Source: Neobacillus mesonae | GTDB lineage: Bacteria > Bacillota > Bacilli > Bacillales > Cytobacillaceae | Length of the DNA: 64,000 nucleotides | Direction: 5' to 3' | NCBI RefSeq assembly: GCF_001636315.1 | Contig: NZ_KV440949.1 | Coordinates: 1,018,203 to 1,082,202 of the forward strand | Shown: piece after piece, positions 54,837 to 63,762 of the stretch | Position numbering within the stretch: the first letter of the stretch is position 1 | How the letters are laid out: each line of letters starts with the position of its first letter | Notes under the pieces: generated by a model | What the model was told of the DNA's origin: nothing | What the model saw: the letters and a program-made list of their open reading frames with translations, nothing else | The model's database searches: none | Made by a program: the position numbers and the translations under genes

Positions 54837-55295
54837 TGATTTTTCTTTTTTTATTAATTCTTTTAATTCCTCAATAAACACATTAATATCTTTAAATTGG
54901 CGGTACACGGAGGCAAAGCGGACATATGCCACCTCATCGACATGGGCTAGTCTGTCCATGACCATTTCCCCGATTGCCTCACTCTTTATTTCTGAAATCC
55001 CCTGACTGCGGAGCTCCTTCTCAACACCATGTGTAATGTCTTCTAATTCCTTTAGGGCTACCGGCCGCTTCTCACAAGCCTTGATCAAGCCCCTTAATAT
55101 TTTATCGCGGCTGAATTCTTCCCTAGTTCCTTCTTTTTTAACGACAATTAAGGGAATTTCTTCGATTTTTTCAAAAGTTGTAAATCTGTAGCCGCATTCT
55201 TCGCATTCCCGTCTCCTTCTTGTGGCTCGTCCTTCATCAACCGGTCGAGAATCTAGTACACGAGTACCATAGTGCTGACATGAAGGGCATTTCAT
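54834..55295 (-). CDS. nrdR: Transcriptional repressor NrdR
   Basis: Represses ribonucleotide reductase genes when dATP is high. 153 residues: zinc ribbon with Cys3, Cys6, Cys31 and Cys34, then an ATP-cone domain ([33 protein letters not shown]). NrdR boxes were not seen in the window, and no nrd genes are present. Upstream of dnaB as in B. subtilis. Confidence 0.97.
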   Translation of the reverse strand: MKCPSCQHYGTRVLDSRPVDEGRATRRRRECEECGYRFTTFEKIEEIPLIVVKKEGTREEFSRDKILRGLIKACEKRPVALKELEDITHGVEKELRSQGISEIKSEAIGEMVMDRLAHVDEVAYVRFASVYRQFKDINVFIEELKELIKKEKS

Positions 55296-55403
55296 TGTAT
55301 AATCAACTCCAACTCTTAACTACAAAATTCCCTGACAAAATCCGATAGTTTTCTTACTCCTATCTTATAAAAAAGTGAACGTTTGGACAAGTAGAAGTAT
55401 CTA

Positions 55404-55799
55404 TTAATTTCTTTTTGTCCCGATATTCGTATGTAATTGGTTAAGCTTGTTAAAGTATGAGTTGATTCGTTTTCTCAAATCAGGATAAATCCCTAGCAGC
55501 GAAAACTTTTCAGATGAAATCGCAAAGTCAACGGCTGTTTCCATAGGTCTAACGGAAACAACTGTCGCCACAAGGAAACAGGAAAATGGTTTGCTGACTT
55601 CAATAGCCAGTTCGCCGCGCTCTTTAGAAACGGTTGAGATTCGGCAATCCGCATCATCGCGGAACATTTTTTCAACCGAATCAAACACCTGATTAAAGGT
55701 TGCTTTATAGTAATGGGTTTTTAACACATCATCGGCTTGATGATCGGAAGTCTCAATTTCTTTTTTAAAACGAGTGAATAAACCAAGCAGTAACGCCAT
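55404..55799 (-). CDS. Conserved hypothetical cytosolic protein
   Basis: A 131-residue protein I cannot assign to a named family. No signal peptide; the N-terminus MALLLGLFTRFKKEIETSD is amphipathic. The middle alternates beta strands (DADCRISTVSKERGELAIEVSKPFSCFLVATVVSVRPMETAVDFAISS), then a helical C-terminus (LRKRINSYFNKLNQLH). It has GGAGG before the ATG. It occupies the gapB-nrdR interval where B. subtilis carries speD. Likely a real gene by length, start signal and codon use. Confidence 0.75.
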   Translation of the reverse strand: MALLLGLFTRFKKEIETSDHQADDVLKTHYYKATFNQVFDSVEKMFRDDADCRISTVSKERGELAIEVSKPFSCFLVATVVSVRPMETAVDFAISSEKFSLLGIYPDLRKRINSYFNKLNQLHTNIGTKRN

Positions 55800-55859
55800 G
55801 GGCCCCCTCCTCCAAATAATATGTATTACTATGTATTATAAAGCATTAGCGGAAAAATA

Positions 55860-55890
55860 TAAAAAGAGGTGTACACAAATACACCTCTTA
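55860..55890 (-). terminator. Intrinsic terminator after gapB
   Basis: AAGAGGTGTA (55864-55873) and TACACCTCTT (55880-55889) form a perfect stem with a T-run on the minus strand. Confidence 0.92.
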
Positions 55891-55915
55891 ACTGATTTCT
55901 GTTTAAAATTATTAT

Positions 55916-56950
55916 TTAATTAGCCACTTTTACTTGGGACATTTTCGCCATTTCTGCAGCAACGAATAGACTTAAGTCAACAACACGTGTAGAGTAGCCC
56001 CATTCATTATCATACCAAGCAAGGACTTTTACTTTTCTAGTTCCCATAACCATTGTTGATAAGCCATCGATCGTTGCGGAAGCTTCATTTGTATTGAAAT
56101 CAATCGATACTAAAGGTTCCAAAGTGAAATCTAAAATTCCTTTTAATTGACCATCAGCAGCCTCGATAAAGGCATTGTTAACATCATCAACAGTCACGTC
56201 TGTTTTCAGATCTACCACTAAATCAACAAGCGACACATTTGGTGTAGGAACACGAAGCGCCATTCCATGTAATTTTCCTTTTAATTGCGGCAGCACAAGT
56301 GATAATGCTTTTGCCGCACCAGTGGTAGTCGGAATGATTGATTGTCCGCATGCACGGGCTCTTCGTAAATCTTTATGTGGATTATCTATGTTCTTTTGAT
56401 CATTGGTATAAGCATGAACAGTGGTCATTAAACCGCTTTCGATTCCAAACTTCTCATCTAACACTTTGGCCACAGGCGCAAGGCAATTGGTTGTACAAGA
56501 TGCGTTAGAAATAACATCATGCTCTTCGATATTAAGCGCCTCTTCGTTTACACCCATTACGATTGTTACATCTTCATTTTTACCTGGTGCTGTTAAAATA
56601 ACCTTTTTAGCCCCAGCTTCTAAATGCAGTGCTGCTTTTTCCCGTGAATTAAATTTCCCGGTTGCTTCAATGACAATGTCAATTCCAAGCTCTCTCCATG
56701 GAAGTTGTTCAGGATTACGGTCGCTTAATAGTTTAACACGCTTGCCGTTAACTAGGATTTCATCATCTAAAGGAAGTACTTCTCCTTGGAAAATTCCATG
56801 ATTGGAATCATATTTAATTAAATGAGCTAATGTTTCTGCCGGATAGCTCGCATTAATTGCTACAACCTCAAGTTTATCTTCAAGGATTGCTTGTCTAAAA
56901 ACCATCCTTCCAATTCTCCCAAAACCATTAATTGCAATTCTCGCTTTCAT
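55916..56950 (-). CDS. gapB: Glyceraldehyde-3-phosphate dehydrogenase, gluconeogenic GapB type
   Basis: 344 residues. NAD(P)-binding INGFGRIGRMVFR, active-site SNASCTTNCLAP (Cys152), and the substrate loop TTTGAAKALSLVLPQLKGKLHGMALRVPTPNVSLVDLV. NASYPAETLAHLIKYDSNHG, with Ser after the NA and no Asp at the adenosine-ribose position, fits GapB, which prefers NADP and works in gluconeogenesis, rather than glycolytic GapA. Two CcpN-type boxes at its promoter support that. Full length. Confidence 0.95.
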   Translation of the reverse strand: MKARIAINGFGRIGRMVFRQAILEDKLEVVAINASYPAETLAHLIKYDSNHGIFQGEVLPLDDEILVNGKRVKLLSDRNPEQLPWRELGIDIVIEATGKFNSREKAALHLEAGAKKVILTAPGKNEDVTIVMGVNEEALNIEEHDVISNASCTTNCLAPVAKVLDEKFGIESGLMTTVHAYTNDQKNIDNPHKDLRRARACGQSIIPTTTGAAKALSLVLPQLKGKLHGMALRVPTPNVSLVDLVVDLKTDVTVDDVNNAFIEAADGQLKGILDFTLEPLVSIDFNTNEASATIDGLSTMVMGTRKVKVLAWYDNEWGYSTRVVDLSLFVAAEMAKMSQVKVAN

Positions 56951-56970
56951 TGTACGGCCCCTTCCGCATT

Positions 56971-57015
56971 AATGTTATACTTTTTATCTTGTTCTGTTGG
57001 TATTAGTATAACACA
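56971..57015 (-). promoter_or_regulatory. gapB promoter with CcpN-type boxes
   Basis: On the minus strand TGTGTTATACT (57005-57015) fits the published CcpN box TRTGHYATAYW at every position and overlaps a TATACT -10 box. A second copy, AATGTTATACT, lies on the plus strand at 56971-56981 with one mismatch. CcpN represses gapB on glucose in B. subtilis; here the gene for CcpN is not in the window. Confidence 0.7.
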
Positions 57016-57072
57016 TTTATATTTAATTGTGATGAATAAAAAGTGTATTTTTAAAATGTTTTTTTATTCAAA

Positions 57073-57121
57073 AAACGGTGTCAGGCACCATGTGAATTTC
57101 ACATGGTGCCTGACACCGTTT
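57073..57121. repeat. 49-bp palindrome, GGTGTCAGGCACC family, copy 3
   Basis: The core arms CGGTGTCAGGCACCATGTGAA (57076-57096, 57098-57118) are perfect inverted repeats around one T, extended by AAA/TTT. On the minus strand it follows the coaE stop and ends in a short T-run, so it could serve as a terminator. Confidence 0.95.
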
Positions 57122-57144
57122 AACGAAACTGTTTTATGCTATTT

Positions 57145-57744
57145 CTATTGAATTCCCCATTCTGCAAGGGTCTTCATGAGCTGGTTTTTCGTTTCTTCAA
57201 TTGTGCCATTGTTATCGATTATTGCATCGGCTAAGCTTACTTTTTCAGATAAAGGCATTTGTGAATCGATTCTTGCTTTTGCGTCTGCTGGTGATAAGTT
57301 GTTTCGCTCCATTAGCCGCTTAAGCTGTGTTTCTTCGTCCACATATACAAGGATGGTTTTTTCGACCATGAAGGTTAATTTGCTTTCAAACAATAACGGT
57401 ATATCAAGCACAATGACTTCTTCATTGGCGTTTTTCGCCTGGTCGATCTTTTCATTCATTTGCCTTCTAACTTCAGGATGAACAATTTGGTTTAGAAGCT
57501 GTCTTTTCTCTTCTTGGTGGAAAATAATGGAACCTAGCTTAGGCCTATCAATTTCTCCATTAGGAAGTAAAATCTCCCTGCCAAACTCAGCCACGATTTT
57601 TATATATGCCGGCTCACCATTTTGAACTGCAAGGCGTGCTTCCACGTCTGCGTCGATGACGGTTATCTTCATTTCCTTTAGCATATTAGATACTGTACTT
57701 TTTCCACTGGCAATCCCGCCTGTTAAACCGACAATTAATGTCAT
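57145..57744 (-). CDS. coaE: Dephospho-CoA kinase
   Basis: Last step of CoA synthesis. 199 residues with the P-loop GGIASGKS (9-16), DADVEARLAVQ, RQMNEKIDQAK and VLDIPLLFE (substrate-binding Asp region) and the lid LMERNNLSPADAKARI. 21 bp after ytaF in the phoPR-polA-mutM-ytaF-coaE run. Confidence 0.97.
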   Translation of the reverse strand: MTLIVGLTGGIASGKSTVSNMLKEMKITVIDADVEARLAVQNGEPAYIKIVAEFGREILLPNGEIDRPKLGSIIFHQEEKRQLLNQIVHPEVRRQMNEKIDQAKNANEEVIVLDIPLLFESKLTFMVEKTILVYVDEETQLKRLMERNNLSPADAKARIDSQMPLSEKVSLADAIIDNNGTIEETKNQLMKTLAEWGIQ

Positions 57745-57765
57745 ACTAATTTCCTTTCTAACCCA

Positions 57766-58401
57766 TCAGATTTTCCAAATACCAATAATGATTAATAAAA
57801 TCCCCGGCAGGAAGGTAAACCGCTGAACCCATTCAAACCGATGTAGATAACGGCCGCTTTTAATACCCATCAGCACAAACAGTGAGCTCATCACTGCAAC
57901 CGCTGCAGCCAAATAGATCGGTGAAAACCCCAGCATTGCAGCCCCTATCCCCGCACCAAAGGAATCCAGCGATAATGCTAACCCTAACATCAGGGCCTCA
58001 ATCCCTGTAATCGTTCCAGATTGGTCGAAATCGGCAGACATCGGTTTTTTCAAAATGTTAATGGCCAATCCAAGGGAACGTATTTCGAAATTTACAATTG
58101 TTTTTTCTTGCTTTAGAACTTCCTTTTCCTTGTCAGGGCGGAAAAATTGATACAAAACCCCCGCCCCTAAAGCTATTAAAATTAAGCCTCCAAGGCTTGC
58201 TGTTAACCTTGGTGATAATACTCTTTCAAGCCCATGTCCGATTGAGATGGCAATTAACATAGAAAGAGCCGAGCAGGTTGCAATAATTAGAACAGACTTA
58301 AGCGGCATAACCATTTTTCTTAAGCCATAGGTTAAGCCGACGCTAAAGCTGTCAAGACTTAGAGCAAAGGCTAAAATCAGAAGTGAGAATAATTGACTCA
58401 T
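57766..58401 (-). CDS. ytaF: YtaF sporulation membrane protein (MntP-like)
   Basis: The start was set at ATG 58399-58401 (MSQLFSLLILAFALSLDSFSVGL) after AAGGAGT, giving 211 residues, like B. subtilis YtaF. Six hydrophobic segments arranged as two homologous halves, each with the Asp-containing repeat ALSLDSF-(S/G)-(V/A)G typical of MntP/YtaF cation exporters. The substrate is unknown; a sporulation role is taken from the family name. Confidence 0.9.
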   Translation of the reverse strand: MSQLFSLLILAFALSLDSFSVGLTYGLRKMVMPLKSVLIIATCSALSMLIAISIGHGLERVLSPRLTASLGGLILIALGAGVLYQFFRPDKEKEVLKQEKTIVNFEIRSLGLAINILKKPMSADFDQSGTITGIEALMLGLALSLDSFGAGIGAAMLGFSPIYLAAAVAVMSSLFVLMGIKSGRYLHRFEWVQRFTFLPGILLIIIGIWKI

Positions 58402-58497
58402 GTTGTCTAGGACTCCTTCCTGCAAAATCACTACGATAGTATATGGCAGGAGCCTATCCGGTGTGTTTCATTATTCTCTTCTTCTTAAAGTCCCCCT

Positions 58498-59331
58498 TTA
58501 CTTCTTAAGCTTTTGACATTTTGGACAATAATGGGTGCCTCTGCCGCCTACAGTTGTTTTCACTAAGGGACCGCCGCATTTTTTACACTCTTCACCTTTT
58601 CGTCCATAAACGAATAATTCAAGCTGAAACATGCCGATTTCCCCTTGGGAGTTCACATATGAGCGGATAGTACTGCCGCCCTTAGCAACAGCTTCGGACA
58701 ATGTAGCAACAATCTCTTGATGAAGCAGGGCAATTTCTTTCTTCTTCAGCGAACTTGCCAGTCTTTCCGGATGAATTCCCGCACGAAAAAGGGCTTCATC
58801 GACATAAATATTACCTAATCCGACAAGCAGTTTTTGATCTAGCAGGGCCGGTTTTACTTTTCGATTGGTCTTTGTTAAATTCGCTTGTAAGTAGGCGGGC
58901 GAAAAGGCTTCAGAAAAAGGTTCCGGTCCCAAATCGGCCAGAGGCAGCTTCTCGAATTCCTCACCTTTATTAAATAAATGCATAGTACCAAACTTACGTA
59001 CATCGCGGTATCTTAGTTCCGTCCCATCTGTAAAATGAAAAATGACATGTGTATGTTTGTCAAATGGATCTTCCTTGGGATAAAGTCCATATTTCCCTTC
59101 CATCCTTAAATGAGACACAAGGGCAAATTGATTGGTATAAATAATTAAAAATTTCCCTCTTCTGCCGACATCAACAATCGTCTCCCCTTTTAAGGCATCG
59201 ATAAATTGCTCCACCTCTAACGGATACTTGATGATTTTCGGCCAAAAAACAGTAATATTTTCAATTGTCTTATTGACAACTAGTTTTTTTAGCGTTTTAC
59301 GAACAGTTTCAACCTCTGGAAGTTCAGGCAT
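58498..59331 (-). CDS. mutM: Formamidopyrimidine-DNA glycosylase
   Basis: Removes 8-oxoguanine and Fapy lesions and nicks the abasic site. 277 residues: catalytic MPELPEVETVRK (Pro1 after Met removal, Glu2), conserved Lys in HLRMEGKYG, the helix-two-turn-helix LLDQKLLVGLGNIYVDEALFRAGIHP, and a C-terminal zinc finger CKKC...CPKC with the lysine/arginine RGTHYC. 14 bp after polA. Confidence 0.97.
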   Translation of the reverse strand: MPELPEVETVRKTLKKLVVNKTIENITVFWPKIIKYPLEVEQFIDALKGETIVDVGRRGKFLIIYTNQFALVSHLRMEGKYGLYPKEDPFDKHTHVIFHFTDGTELRYRDVRKFGTMHLFNKGEEFEKLPLADLGPEPFSEAFSPAYLQANLTKTNRKVKPALLDQKLLVGLGNIYVDEALFRAGIHPERLASSLKKKEIALLHQEIVATLSEAVAKGGSTIRSYVNSQGEIGMFQLELFVYGRKGEECKKCGGPLVKTTVGGRGTHYCPKCQKLKK

Positions 59332-59345
59332 TACGAATATCTCCC

Positions 59346-61982
59346 TTACTTAGCATCGAACCAGGTTGGACCGTAAGCATAATCCACCTTTAACGGCACA
59401 TCTAGTTCAACAGCATTTTCCATGACTAGTGGAACTAACTCTTTTAGAATCTCAATTTCCTCTTCAGGTGCTTCAAAAATTAATTCATCGTGCACCTGCA
59501 AAAGTAAGCGTGATTTTAACCTCTTCTCTTTTAAGGCTTCGTCCATATCAATCATTGCCTTTTTTATAATATCAGCGGCACTGCCTTGGATCGGTGTATT
59601 CATCGCCGTCCGTTCAGCAAAGCTTCTTAAGTTGAAATTTCGGCTTGTAATTTCCGGGATATACCTTCTTCTTTGCAGCAATGTCGTGACATAGCCCTTT
59701 TCCTTTGCAGACTGAATGATAGTATCCATATATTCTTGTACGCCTGGGTAGCTGTTAAGATAGCGTTCAATAAAATGACCAGCTTCTTTTCGGGTAATTC
59801 CCAAGTTTTGCGAAAGGCCATAATCACTTATACCATAAACAATTCCGAAGTTAACCGCCTTTGCCTGACGTCTCATGTTAGAGGTTACTTCTTCCTTATC
59901 GACGTGGAATACCTCCATCGCTGTTTTCGTATGAATATCCATGTCATCCTTAAATGCTTGAATCAGCTTTTCGTCCCCGGCAATATGGGCAAGAACGCGC
60001 AATTCTATTTGTGAATAGTCAGCGGCAAAAATAACCCAGCCTTTTTCTGATGGAACAAAGGCCTGCCGAATTTTCCGTCCTTCTTCTAGGCGAATAGGGA
60101 TATTCTGCAGATTCGGATCAATCGAGCTTAATCTACCTGTCGCCGTTAATGTTTGCTGGAATCTTGTATGAACCTTTTCCGTTTTCGGATCGATAACCTT
60201 CAAAAGCCCTTCAATATATGTTGACTGCAGCTTGCCTAATTGTCGATATAAAAGTATATGTTCAACAATTTCATGATGAGGCGCCAATTTCTCTAATACA
60301 TCAGCAGATGTTGAATAGCCTGTTTTTGTTTTCTTCAAGGAAGGCAGGTTTAATTTTTCAAATAAAATGACACCTAACTGTTTGGGTGAGTTGATATTAA
60401 ATTTTTCGCCAGCTAACTCACAAATCTTTTCTTCAATTTCGGTCAGCCTTAAACCCAATTCCCGCCCCATGGACTCAAGACGACTTCGCTCCACTTTAAT
60501 CCCGAATGATTCCATATCCGCCAAAATCAGCGATAATGGCATCTCAAGGTCCATAAATAATTCATATTGTTCATTACTATTTAATTCATCCTCAAGCTTT
60601 TCTTTCAGTTTGGACATTGCGGCTGCTTTTCGCACAAGATTTTCGGCAAGCATTCCCGCTTCCGGTACCTTCTGTTTCGCTCCTTTTCCGTAAAAGGATT
60701 CATCGGATTGGATATTTGAAATATCGTATTTCTTTGCAATTGCCGCCAGGTCTTCCTGCGCCTCTGAAGGATTAATGATATAAGACGCAATCAAAATATC
60801 AAAATTAGTTCCTTTTAAATGAATGTCATATCTTCTTAAAGAAACCTCTGACCGCTTTGCATCATAAACTGTTTTTTTCCTTGCATCATCCTCTGCCCAC
60901 TTTTTAAACGAGGCTGACTTTAGGGCAAGTTCAGTTGGCAGGTAGAAAGCGCCCTTCTCATTGACCAAGGAAAAGCCAATAATTTCAGCATGATGATAAT
61001 TGTCATCGAGCATCTCAACATAAAAATAGTTATCATCCGCAAATAAATCATCCGTAATCTCATCGGGTATGATAAATTCAATTTCTTCAAGCTGATTCGG
61101 CTCTGCCTCAGCCGCATCCTCACCCAGCTTGTCCAATAATGAGGAAAAACCAAGCTCTTTAAAAAGATTTATTACCTTTTCTCTATTAAGGCCTTCATAT
61201 CCAATATCCGTCAATTCCACTTCAATAGGAGCTTTCCTTTCAATTGTTGCCAGCTGCTTGCTCATAATGGCCTGATCCTTAAATTCCGTAAGCTTTTCTT
61301 TCAATTTGTTACCACTTACTTGATCAAGCGATTGAACCAAATTATCAAGCGTTGAAAATTCCTTTAGCAGCTTGATCGCAGTCTTTTCACCTACACCAGG
61401 TACACCAGGGATGTTATCAGAGGAATCACCCATTAACCCCTTCATATCAATAATTTGCTCTGGGGTAAGTCCATACTTTTCCTTAATATGCTCTGGTGTA
61501 TATTCCTCAATATCAGTAATCCCTTTTCGAGTGATCCCCACAGTAGTAGTTTCTGAAGAAAGCTGTGTTAAGTCTTTGTCCCCGGAAATAACCTTAACTT
61601 CATAACCATCCGCTTCTGCCATTAAGGAAAGAGTTCCAATGATATCATCTGCTTCATAATTTTCAAGTTCATACCTTGAAATTCCATAGGCATCAAGCAG
61701 CTCACGAATAAATGGAAATTGTTCTGATAGCTCCGGCGGCGTTTTTTGTCTGCCGCCCTTATATTCCTCAAAGGTTTTATGGCGGAATGTTGTTTTTCCA
61801 GCATCAAACGCTACCAATATATGTGTGGGGTTTTCCTCTTCTAAAATTTTCATTAACATCATTGTAAAACCATAAACAGCATTTGTATGGATTCCTTTAT
61901 CATTATTCAGAAGTGGAAGTGCAAAAAAGGCCCGATAGGCAATGCTGTTTCCATCTATCAGGACTAGCTTTTTCTTTTCCAT
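59346..61982 (-). CDS. polA: DNA polymerase I
   Basis: Start set at ATG 61980-61982 after AAGGTG (a GTG three codons earlier overlaps the signal); 878 residues, as in Bacillus. N-terminal 5' nuclease domain (LVLIDGNSIAYRAFFALP, DMKGLMGDSSDNIPGVPGVGEKTA), an inactive-type 3'-5' exonuclease region (residues about 300-470, lacking the catalytic DXE/DXXXD set, usual in Bacillus PolA), then the family A polymerase with DYSQIELRVLAHIAGD (motif A), RRQAKAVNFGIVYGISDYGL (motif B) and LLLQVHDELIFE (motif C). Function: Okazaki fragment processing and repair. Confidence 0.97.
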   Translation of the reverse strand: MEKKKLVLIDGNSIAYRAFFALPLLNNDKGIHTNAVYGFTMMLMKILEEENPTHILVAFDAGKTTFRHKTFEEYKGGRQKTPPELSEQFPFIRELLDAYGISRYELENYEADDIIGTLSLMAEADGYEVKVISGDKDLTQLSSETTTVGITRKGITDIEEYTPEHIKEKYGLTPEQIIDMKGLMGDSSDNIPGVPGVGEKTAIKLLKEFSTLDNLVQSLDQVSGNKLKEKLTEFKDQAIMSKQLATIERKAPIEVELTDIGYEGLNREKVINLFKELGFSSLLDKLGEDAAEAEPNQLEEIEFIIPDEITDDLFADDNYFYVEMLDDNYHHAEIIGFSLVNEKGAFYLPTELALKSASFKKWAEDDARKKTVYDAKRSEVSLRRYDIHLKGTNFDILIASYIINPSEAQEDLAAIAKKYDISNIQSDESFYGKGAKQKVPEAGMLAENLVRKAAAMSKLKEKLEDELNSNEQYELFMDLEMPLSLILADMESFGIKVERSRLESMGRELGLRLTEIEEKICELAGEKFNINSPKQLGVILFEKLNLPSLKKTKTGYSTSADVLEKLAPHHEIVEHILLYRQLGKLQSTYIEGLLKVIDPKTEKVHTRFQQTLTATGRLSSIDPNLQNIPIRLEEGRKIRQAFVPSEKGWVIFAADYSQIELRVLAHIAGDEKLIQAFKDDMDIHTKTAMEVFHVDKEEVTSNMRRQAKAVNFGIVYGISDYGLSQNLGITRKEAGHFIERYLNSYPGVQEYMDTIIQSAKEKGYVTTLLQRRRYIPEITSRNFNLRSFAERTAMNTPIQGSAADIIKKAMIDMDEALKEKRLKSRLLLQVHDELIFEAPEEEIEILKELVPLVMENAVELDVPLKVDYAYGPTWFDAK

Positions 61983-62007
61983 TGATTTCACCTTCTTAAA
62001 TCTCTTG

Positions 62008-63762
62008 TTATTTTTTTAGTTCAATAATAAATTCGCTGCCTTTTCCAATATCGCTCCTTACGATTATATTTCCGTGATGCGCCTCGACTAAGTGCTTAAC
62101 GATGGCAAGCCCGAGACCTGTTCCGCCAGAATTTCGGCTCCTTGCACGGTCTACCCGGTAAAAACGTTCAAATATCCGCGGTATTTCTTCCTTTTCTATT
62201 CCTACCCCGGAATCGATGACATGTATTCGGATATATTCATCATTGTCTTGCAAAACAACCTCTACATGGCCATCCTCAGGTGTGTAATTGATGGAATTGC
62301 TGACTAAATTAATAAATACCTGTTTTAAACGATCAAGATCTCCATTGATGAACACCGATTTAGACAGCCGATTATATTCCAGCTTAATATGCTTAGCCTG
62401 CGCTCTCCCTGTAAGAAGATCGTTTACTTCATCCAGTAACTTATTAATGTCAACTTGCTGCAGATTTAACTTAAAACCTTGCTGTTCAATTTTTGAAAGC
62501 TCCAATAAATCTTGAATGAGGGTTTGCAGACGTTCACTTTCTTTTAAAATAATCGAAAGAAAGGCTTCTAACGTTTGTTGATTATTCATGGCCCCATCCA
62601 TAAGGGTCTCAGCAAATCCTTTAATCGATGTAACCGGTGTTTTTAATTCATGAGAAACATTTGCAACAAAATCCTTTCGCATCTGTTCCAGCTTTTTTAA
62701 TTCCGTTATATCATGGAAAACCAGGACTACACCCTTCCAAACATTATTAATACCGATGATTGGCACACCATAAACATCAAAATACTTTCTTTCAATATTT
62801 AACGGTATTAATAATTGCTTTCGAACCTTTTGCTCTGTCCTGAACACCTCGGCAACTATTTGACAGACTTCCTTTTGGTCCATCACTTCATAATACAATT
62901 CACTTAAATAATCTTTAGGATTGACATGAAATATGTCAATATAGCCCTTATTGATTAAATTAATATAGCCGCGGCTGTCGATCAGAATTAATCCCGCACC
63001 GATATTTTCAATTAAAGCGGTCAAACGGTCCTGCTGCATTTCCTGCGCCTTAACCAGTTCCTGCAGATTCATAGCCAGCCGATTAATGGAGGTACCAAGC
63101 ATTCCCGTTTCATCTAATTTACCTGTTGACGTTCTTGCTCGATAATTTCCTTTCGCCAATTCAATTGCAACATTTGCTGCCTCTTCAATTGGTTTTGTAT
63201 AGCGGGAGGTAATCCGGATCCCAAGGTAAAGGATCACGATAAGGGCAATTCCTAAACTAATTGACAGGATCCACCATATTTGCCCGTATGCCTGATTAAG
63301 CTCATTGGTTTTTGTACTTAGGAATATATACCCTTCCTTTTGTCCGTTTTTCATCAGTGCCTTCCAATAATAGTGAAGGTCGTAACCATCGCCTTCTTCA
63401 AAGCGATCCTCTTGTTCGATCTTTTTCTTAATTACATCTTGAATGATTTGCTTTAAGCCGTTTGATGGGGAATCCTCCAATTCACCGCTGTCGTACAAAA
63501 TTTTCCCCTGTGGATCAGTAATAGTTGCCCTGACATTTAACATACCGCTGATTTTAGACACATCTTGTTTTTTAAAAGCGGATACCCCGCCATTTTCCTC
63601 GATATAAAAACTAAGAAGATTCTTTTCCACCTTTAATCGTTCATTAAAAGATTGTAAGTAATAGCTTTTAAATAACTGACCAAGCAAAATTCCTAAGCCA
63701 ATCAAAACGGAAATAATTAGCGTTATGAGGGCAATTAGAAGCTTTGTTCGAAATTTGGTCAT
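62008..63762 (-). CDS. phoR: Phosphate-response sensor histidine kinase PhoR
   Basis: 584 residues. First transmembrane segment (LLIALITLIISVLIGLGILLG), an extracytoplasmic sensor of ~130 residues, second membrane segment (about 163-183), HAMP linker (TSRYTKPIEEAANVAIELAKGNYRAR), PAS domain (about 245-355), HisKA with FVANVSHELKTPVTSIKGF (phospho-His371), then HATPase with NLVSNSINYTP, DSGVGIEKEEIPRIFERFYRVD and GGTGLGLAIVKHLVEAH. Four-bp overlap with phoP. PhoR activates PhoP on phosphate starvation. Confidence 0.96.
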   Translation of the reverse strand: MTKFRTKLLIALITLIISVLIGLGILLGQLFKSYYLQSFNERLKVEKNLLSFYIEENGGVSAFKKQDVSKISGMLNVRATITDPQGKILYDSGELEDSPSNGLKQIIQDVIKKKIEQEDRFEEGDGYDLHYYWKALMKNGQKEGYIFLSTKTNELNQAYGQIWWILSISLGIALIVILYLGIRITSRYTKPIEEAANVAIELAKGNYRARTSTGKLDETGMLGTSINRLAMNLQELVKAQEMQQDRLTALIENIGAGLILIDSRGYINLINKGYIDIFHVNPKDYLSELYYEVMDQKEVCQIVAEVFRTEQKVRKQLLIPLNIERKYFDVYGVPIIGINNVWKGVVLVFHDITELKKLEQMRKDFVANVSHELKTPVTSIKGFAETLMDGAMNNQQTLEAFLSIILKESERLQTLIQDLLELSKIEQQGFKLNLQQVDINKLLDEVNDLLTGRAQAKHIKLEYNRLSKSVFINGDLDRLKQVFINLVSNSINYTPEDGHVEVVLQDNDEYIRIHVIDSGVGIEKEEIPRIFERFYRVDRARSRNSGGTGLGLAIVKHLVEAHHGNIIVRSDIGKGSEFIIELKK

